Shown here piece after piece: positions 60,271 to 64,000 of a stretch of DNA of 64,000 bases (its first letter is position 1; the number at the start of each line of letters is the position of its first letter). The stretch spans positions 1,262,501 through 1,326,500 of the forward strand of contig OU015669.1 in assembly GCA_907165275.2 (NCBI GenBank), given 5' to 3'. The DNA is from Zygaena filipendulae. Taxonomy: Eukaryota > Arthropoda > Insecta > Lepidoptera > Zygaenidae. Both the position numbers and the translations under genes were made by a program. The notes under the pieces are model-generated. The model worked only from the letters and a program-made list of their open reading frames with translations. It was not told the DNA's origin and searched no databases.

Positions 60271-60904
60271 TTAAATATGAAAACGATTCTTTTTTGTTTA
60301 TGAAGAATTTCAATTTGGCTTCAGAAAACAGATACCTACATAGGGATAACGAAATATAATACTATACTAGTAACCGTGGTTAGAACAGTGTCCACCAATT
60401 TAAGTGCTACACCGATTGTGATGTGGTTGTGAGCACTTGTACATATTAGTGGCGTTTCAAAACTGTTCAAAAATTTAAAACAACTAGGTATACTTAATTG
60501 TGACTTTGAAATCAACAAAGATACAATACCTACCTATATGTTTGAACCAGAAAATATTGGTGCAAATCCGTCCGTCCTGCCGCCTCACGATCGATGAGTT
60601 ATATATATTTTTTAAATATAGATGCTTAAAACCTTGCAACACTCGGTTGGTTTATCGCAAATAATCTACGGTGTTAAAATGATGTCATGAAAATCCACTG
60701 GTAACTGTGGTTTAACCGTTTACCGTTTAAACACCCACACACCCACTCACACGGACCGACACAGCACTTTGTTTAAAACCAGAATTTTAAGTTTCAAATC
60801 TGTGAAAATATATAAAAAGCGCAAATTGAGGGTTTGTAAATACCTATAAGTACTTTGTTTGATTAAGACCTAGGTCATCCGAAAGAAGACCACGATATAG
60901 GTCA
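60271..60904. other. Intergenic, nothing recognised
   Basis: AT-rich DNA without element ends or frames of note. Confidence 0.45.
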
Positions 60905-61262
60905 CTTTTTTTTATGTCATAGGGGGCAAACGGGCAAGTGGTACACCTGATGGTAAGTGATTACCGCCGCCCATAGACATCTGCAACACCAGGAGGCATG
61001 CAGGTGCGTTGCCGACCTGGAATGGGGATGGGAACTGGCTTTCAAGTGGGGCTGCTGGAACACACCGTTAGGTGCTTGGCGACAGATTTGCAACTTGAAA
61101 GTGGTAGCTAGCCAGCCGGGCACTAGAGAGCGCCCTACCACCATGCTATGGTTTCCTCACGATGTTTTCCTTCACCGACAGCTCAAGCTCATTGTTAGGA
61201 TTTGAACCTACAACTTGCGGCGTTTAATCCGAACGCACTAACCACTGAGCTATCATCGCTGT
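60905..61262 (-). mobile_element. tRNA-derived SINE
   Basis: On the - strand the head reads TAGCTCAGTGGTTAG (A box, 61252-61238) and GGTTCAAATCC (B box, 61208-61198), spaced as in a tRNA. The tail with CACTTACCATCAGGTGTACC and poly(A)-like end resembles LINE tails and recurs at 19681. Confidence 0.85.
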
Positions 61263-61325
61263 TTATGCCGGAATTCCAGCGGGAACTCCGAAATTACGCC
61301 AGGGAAACCGCGGGGGACCGATTGT
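61258..61325 (+). mobile_element. Helitron 3' fragment
   Basis: GCCGGAATTCCAGCGGGAAC, then GGAAACCGCGGGGGACCGAT: hairpin region with a mutated end. Confidence 0.5.
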
Positions 61326-61433
61326 AATTTAGTGTCTGGGTCGTAATCAGAATTTCAATTATACGCTCACTAATCAAAAATCAAACGCCTAATCTACTTT
61401 ATCATTTCTGAGGCATAAAAGAACAAATTTTTT

Positions 61434-61728
61434 GGGTTCCGTATAGGTTCCCTACGGGTAAGACGGGACCCTATTACCTACTATAAGACTTCGCTGTCCG
61501 TCCGTCCGTCCGTCTGTCACTTATGAACCGTGATAGTTAGACGGTTGAAATTTTCACAGTTTATGATGTATCTATTTCTGTTGCAGCTATAACAACAAAT
61601 ACAATAAAATAAATATTTAAGGGGGCTCCCATCCAAAAAACATGTTTTTTTTTTTTGCCATTTTTATAGATAATGGCACGGAACCCTTCGTGCGAAGCGA
61701 GTCCGACTCGCACTTGGCCGGTTTTTTT
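61434..61728 (-). repeat. High-copy lepidopteran repeat, inverted copy
   Basis: On the - strand: AAACCGGCCAAGTGCGAGTC, GGACTCGCTTCGCACGAAGG, and further (GACG)n. Same family as 12318-12600. Confidence 0.7.
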
Positions 61729-62007
61729 ACATGGCGTAGTATTTTTTTGTCGTATAATAAATGTTGCTGTTATGTTTTCGGACCATTAACTTTTACTGTT
61801 TTATTCAGTATTGTGTAAACAGTTTAATTACTGCTTATTTTTCAGTTACGTTCGCGCCTTTTATCTTTATTATTTAAAACTAGCTAACTTTAAAACCTAC
61901 AGCTGTAGGTTCGCCGTGGTTTCGAAAACAAACTCACATTCTCATTTATTTGTCTATATGTATATTATAGCATTAGTTAGGCGACCACTAATCTTAAAAA
62001 TCCTTAT

Positions 62008-62190
62008 ATCCTTACAAATGCGAAAGTGAGTTTGTTTGTTTGTTACGATTTCACTCAACCGATCATGATGAAATTTTTCATGTAGGTACACGTTGTCAGG
62101 GCTACAGAGAAGGACATCGAGTACTTTTGTCCCTGAATTCCCTCGGGAACTCTGAAATTAAAGCGGGCGAGACCGCGGAAAACCTATTTA
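62008..62190 (+). mobile_element. Lep1-type Helitron, 3' end lost
   Basis: TCCTTACAAATGCGAAAGTG, CACGTTGTCAGGGCTACAGA, GGGCGAGACCGCGGAAAACC; CTAG mutated to CTAT. Confidence 0.75.
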
Positions 62191-62267
62191 ATAATGAAGG
62201 TGAAAGTCGCCATTATAATATAACTAGCTAAGTACCTTCCTACCTATGTAGATAAATACAATGATAA

Positions 62268-62432
62268 TCTTTATAAATAAAAATGAATGTTTGTATGTCT
62301 GTCTTCTATGCGTTTCTAAACCATTGCTCCGATTGTGATGAAACTTTGGCGGGTTGTTCTGCCTGCGTTCGCAAATAAAGATCATGCGGGAATTCCGAAA
62401 CTCACGCGGGTAAAACCGCGGGGCACAGCTAG
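62268..62432 (+). mobile_element. Helitron, complete
   Basis: A|TCTTTATAAATAAAAATG to CGGGGCACAGCTAG|T, 165 bases, divergent body. Confidence 0.75.
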
Positions 62433-62717
62433 TAATATTATAAGCATTAATTGAGGTGGTTAAATATGATAAATATAGATAGGATTTGTAGGTATTGATA
62501 TAAAAATGTCTGGCAAAACATATAATTACGTAGTATATATTATTACTCTGAGATATAATGGCATAATGAATTTATGACGTGACATATGTACTTAGATACT
62601 GCAAACAAACATTTTAGATCTATAAAGTCAAGAGGACGCGATGTCAAGTTTTCCTCGTTCAGATATAGGTCTCTCATAATGCGTAGGTGTAGGCTAGTAT
62701 AGTAAGTATTAGTCTTA

Positions 62718-62955
62718 CCGCCGCACTCAGAGTCGACTTTAATGATTACTTAGTTAAGTAATAGATTTTTAAAACAAAACTGCCGCAATCAGAGACGTTG
62801 AGTAAATTAATGTTAATTGGCATTTAATGAGATGTAACTTAATTAGTTAAATGCCAATTAACATTAATTTATTAAACTTGTCTGATTGCGGCAGTTTTGT
62901 TTTAAAAATCTATACTTAACTAAGTAATCATTAAAGTCGACTCTGAGTGCGGCGG
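62718..62955. mobile_element. MITE-B, copy 2, TTA duplication
   Basis: CCGCCGCACTCAGAGTCGAC and its inverse at the two ends; arms of about 110 bases. TTA on both sides (62715-62717, 62956-62958). Confidence 0.92.
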
Positions 62956-63944
62956 TTAGTATTTAGTATAGTAGTAGTAGTATTTAGTCTGAAATAAATG
63001 TATATTATTATTATATTATCTGTGGTAGATATAGGTAAATAAAAAAATAAGTTTGTTAGTGTAGGTACCTACTTGGTTTTGTATTACAATCTGAGAAATG
63101 GTTTAATATTTTTATTCTTCTACTAAAGTTTTAATTACTTTCGGACTACAGTCAAAAGAACAATTTTGTTACTCAAAAAATGTTATTGAAAATTTTTCTT
63201 AGAATCGAACATAATACATAGTTTTAAATTAGCCTCGGCGCTACGAAAGTGTTAAGAAAACTAAATTGTTTTTTTTTTTTTCTAACAATAAGCCAAGGAA
63301 TAGTTTTTTTGGATGTCCGAAATATCTTCCGTTAATCGTGACAAAAGCTTTTTGACCGCCGCCAAAAGAAAAAGCCGACTATACATCAATAAAATATTAA
63401 ATTATCTTCTTCAGTAAAACTACACAAATCATAAGAGCCGAACACCAAAAAAAAAGTATTTTTTTTCTTCTAATGCTAACAAAACGCACATTGCTTGCAT
63501 TACCTGCTCAATTCCAAGAATAAAATTACATTTGACAAAAGCCGAACTTTTTCTCGCTCTAAGTTCTGTTGTGTTGAACATCCGGGGACAATTTCTTCCT
63601 TTATGGAGCGAACGATCGATGTGCACTGGATCCTGCAGAGACTTAACTATTGTGTGTTCCGATAACTTGGGTGGTTTTAGTTCAAAGGTTTTTTTTTCAA
63701 CGCATTGTAACTTTACTGTAAGGCGTAAGCACTTATATCTGGACGCAGATAAGCAATAACGTGTCAACCCACAAAATTAAGTTATTGATTCAGAACGATT
63801 TATTCATTGCACACATATGAGTCCAGATTTAATGAAATCGATATTTTCTTCTTAAAACGTACTTCTTACCTAATGAAAATAACTGATGATATTAAACCTT
63901 AGATAATTCGTACACAAGTCAAGCGAGTTGTGATATTGCGCATG
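62956..63944. other. Intergenic, fragment of MITE-D only
   Basis: GGACGCAGATAAGCAATAAC at 63741 matches a MITE-D end; the remainder is not recognised. Confidence 0.45.
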
Positions 63945-63950
63945 CACACC

Positions 63951-63982
<32 letters not shown>
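63945..63982. repeat. (CA)n microsatellite
   Basis: Interrupted, then about 12 perfect CA units at the window edge. Confidence 0.9.
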
Positions 63983-63984
<2 letters not shown>

Positions 63985-64000
63985 ACCCATACAAAAACAT

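Overview
This window looks like nuclear DNA of a moth or butterfly. The genes have introns, the intergenic DNA is AT-rich, and more than 35 copies or fragments of the short Helitrons typical of Lepidoptera (Lep1-type: 5' TC, 3' hairpin plus CTAG) lie in introns and intergenic DNA. No bacterial features, CRISPR arrays or operons are present. The species cannot be named from the sequence.

Three protein-coding genes can be read exon by exon with matching splice phases. (1) loco, the insect RGS12/RGS14-type regulator of G-protein signalling, on the + strand: ten secure coding exons from 17110 to 29829, plus a candidate short first exon and promoter near 15641-15797. (2) mRpL45, mitochondrial ribosomal protein L45, on the - strand: four exons, 35463 down to 32130, 312 residues. 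(3) kra (krasavietz/BZW, eIF5-mimic protein), on the + strand: eleven coding exons, 37955-53646, 419 residues with a C-terminal W2 domain. loco and mRpL45 are convergent, with polyadenylation signals 41 bases apart. mRpL45 and kra are divergent across about 2.3 kb.

Layout: 1-15.6 kb is repeat-rich DNA without a recognised gene. 15.6-31.7 kb is loco. 31.7-35.5 kb is mRpL45. 35.5-37.9 kb is the divergent intergenic region with an LINE fragment and a Helitron. 37.9-54.4 kb is kra, whose introns hold two LINE remnants, a 68-bp higher-order minisatellite, two copies of a GC-rich cassette with a conserved open frame, and several MITEs. 54.4-64 kb is repeat-rich DNA again without a recognised gene.

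The mobile elements can be dated relative to one another because the window holds both empty and filled sites. A Helitron sits between A and T of a MITE whose intact relatives are at 5.9, 9.1 and 49.6 kb. A CCGCCGC-ended MITE sits in another MITE with a TAA duplication. A GGTCCG-ended MITE sits in a third family with a TTA duplication. The three genes do not form a pathway: loco acts in heterotrimeric and small G-protein signalling, mRpL45 in mitochondrial translation, and kra in cytosolic translation initiation. Nothing in the window is clearly a new biological system. The best leads are the duplicated cassette (47.2 and 50.0 kb), a LINE that keeps ORF1 and endonuclease but has no reverse transcriptase, and transposon sequence that seems to supply a loco branch point. 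Labels such as MITE-A are mine; superfamily assignments rest on ends and target duplications, because no transposase was found.
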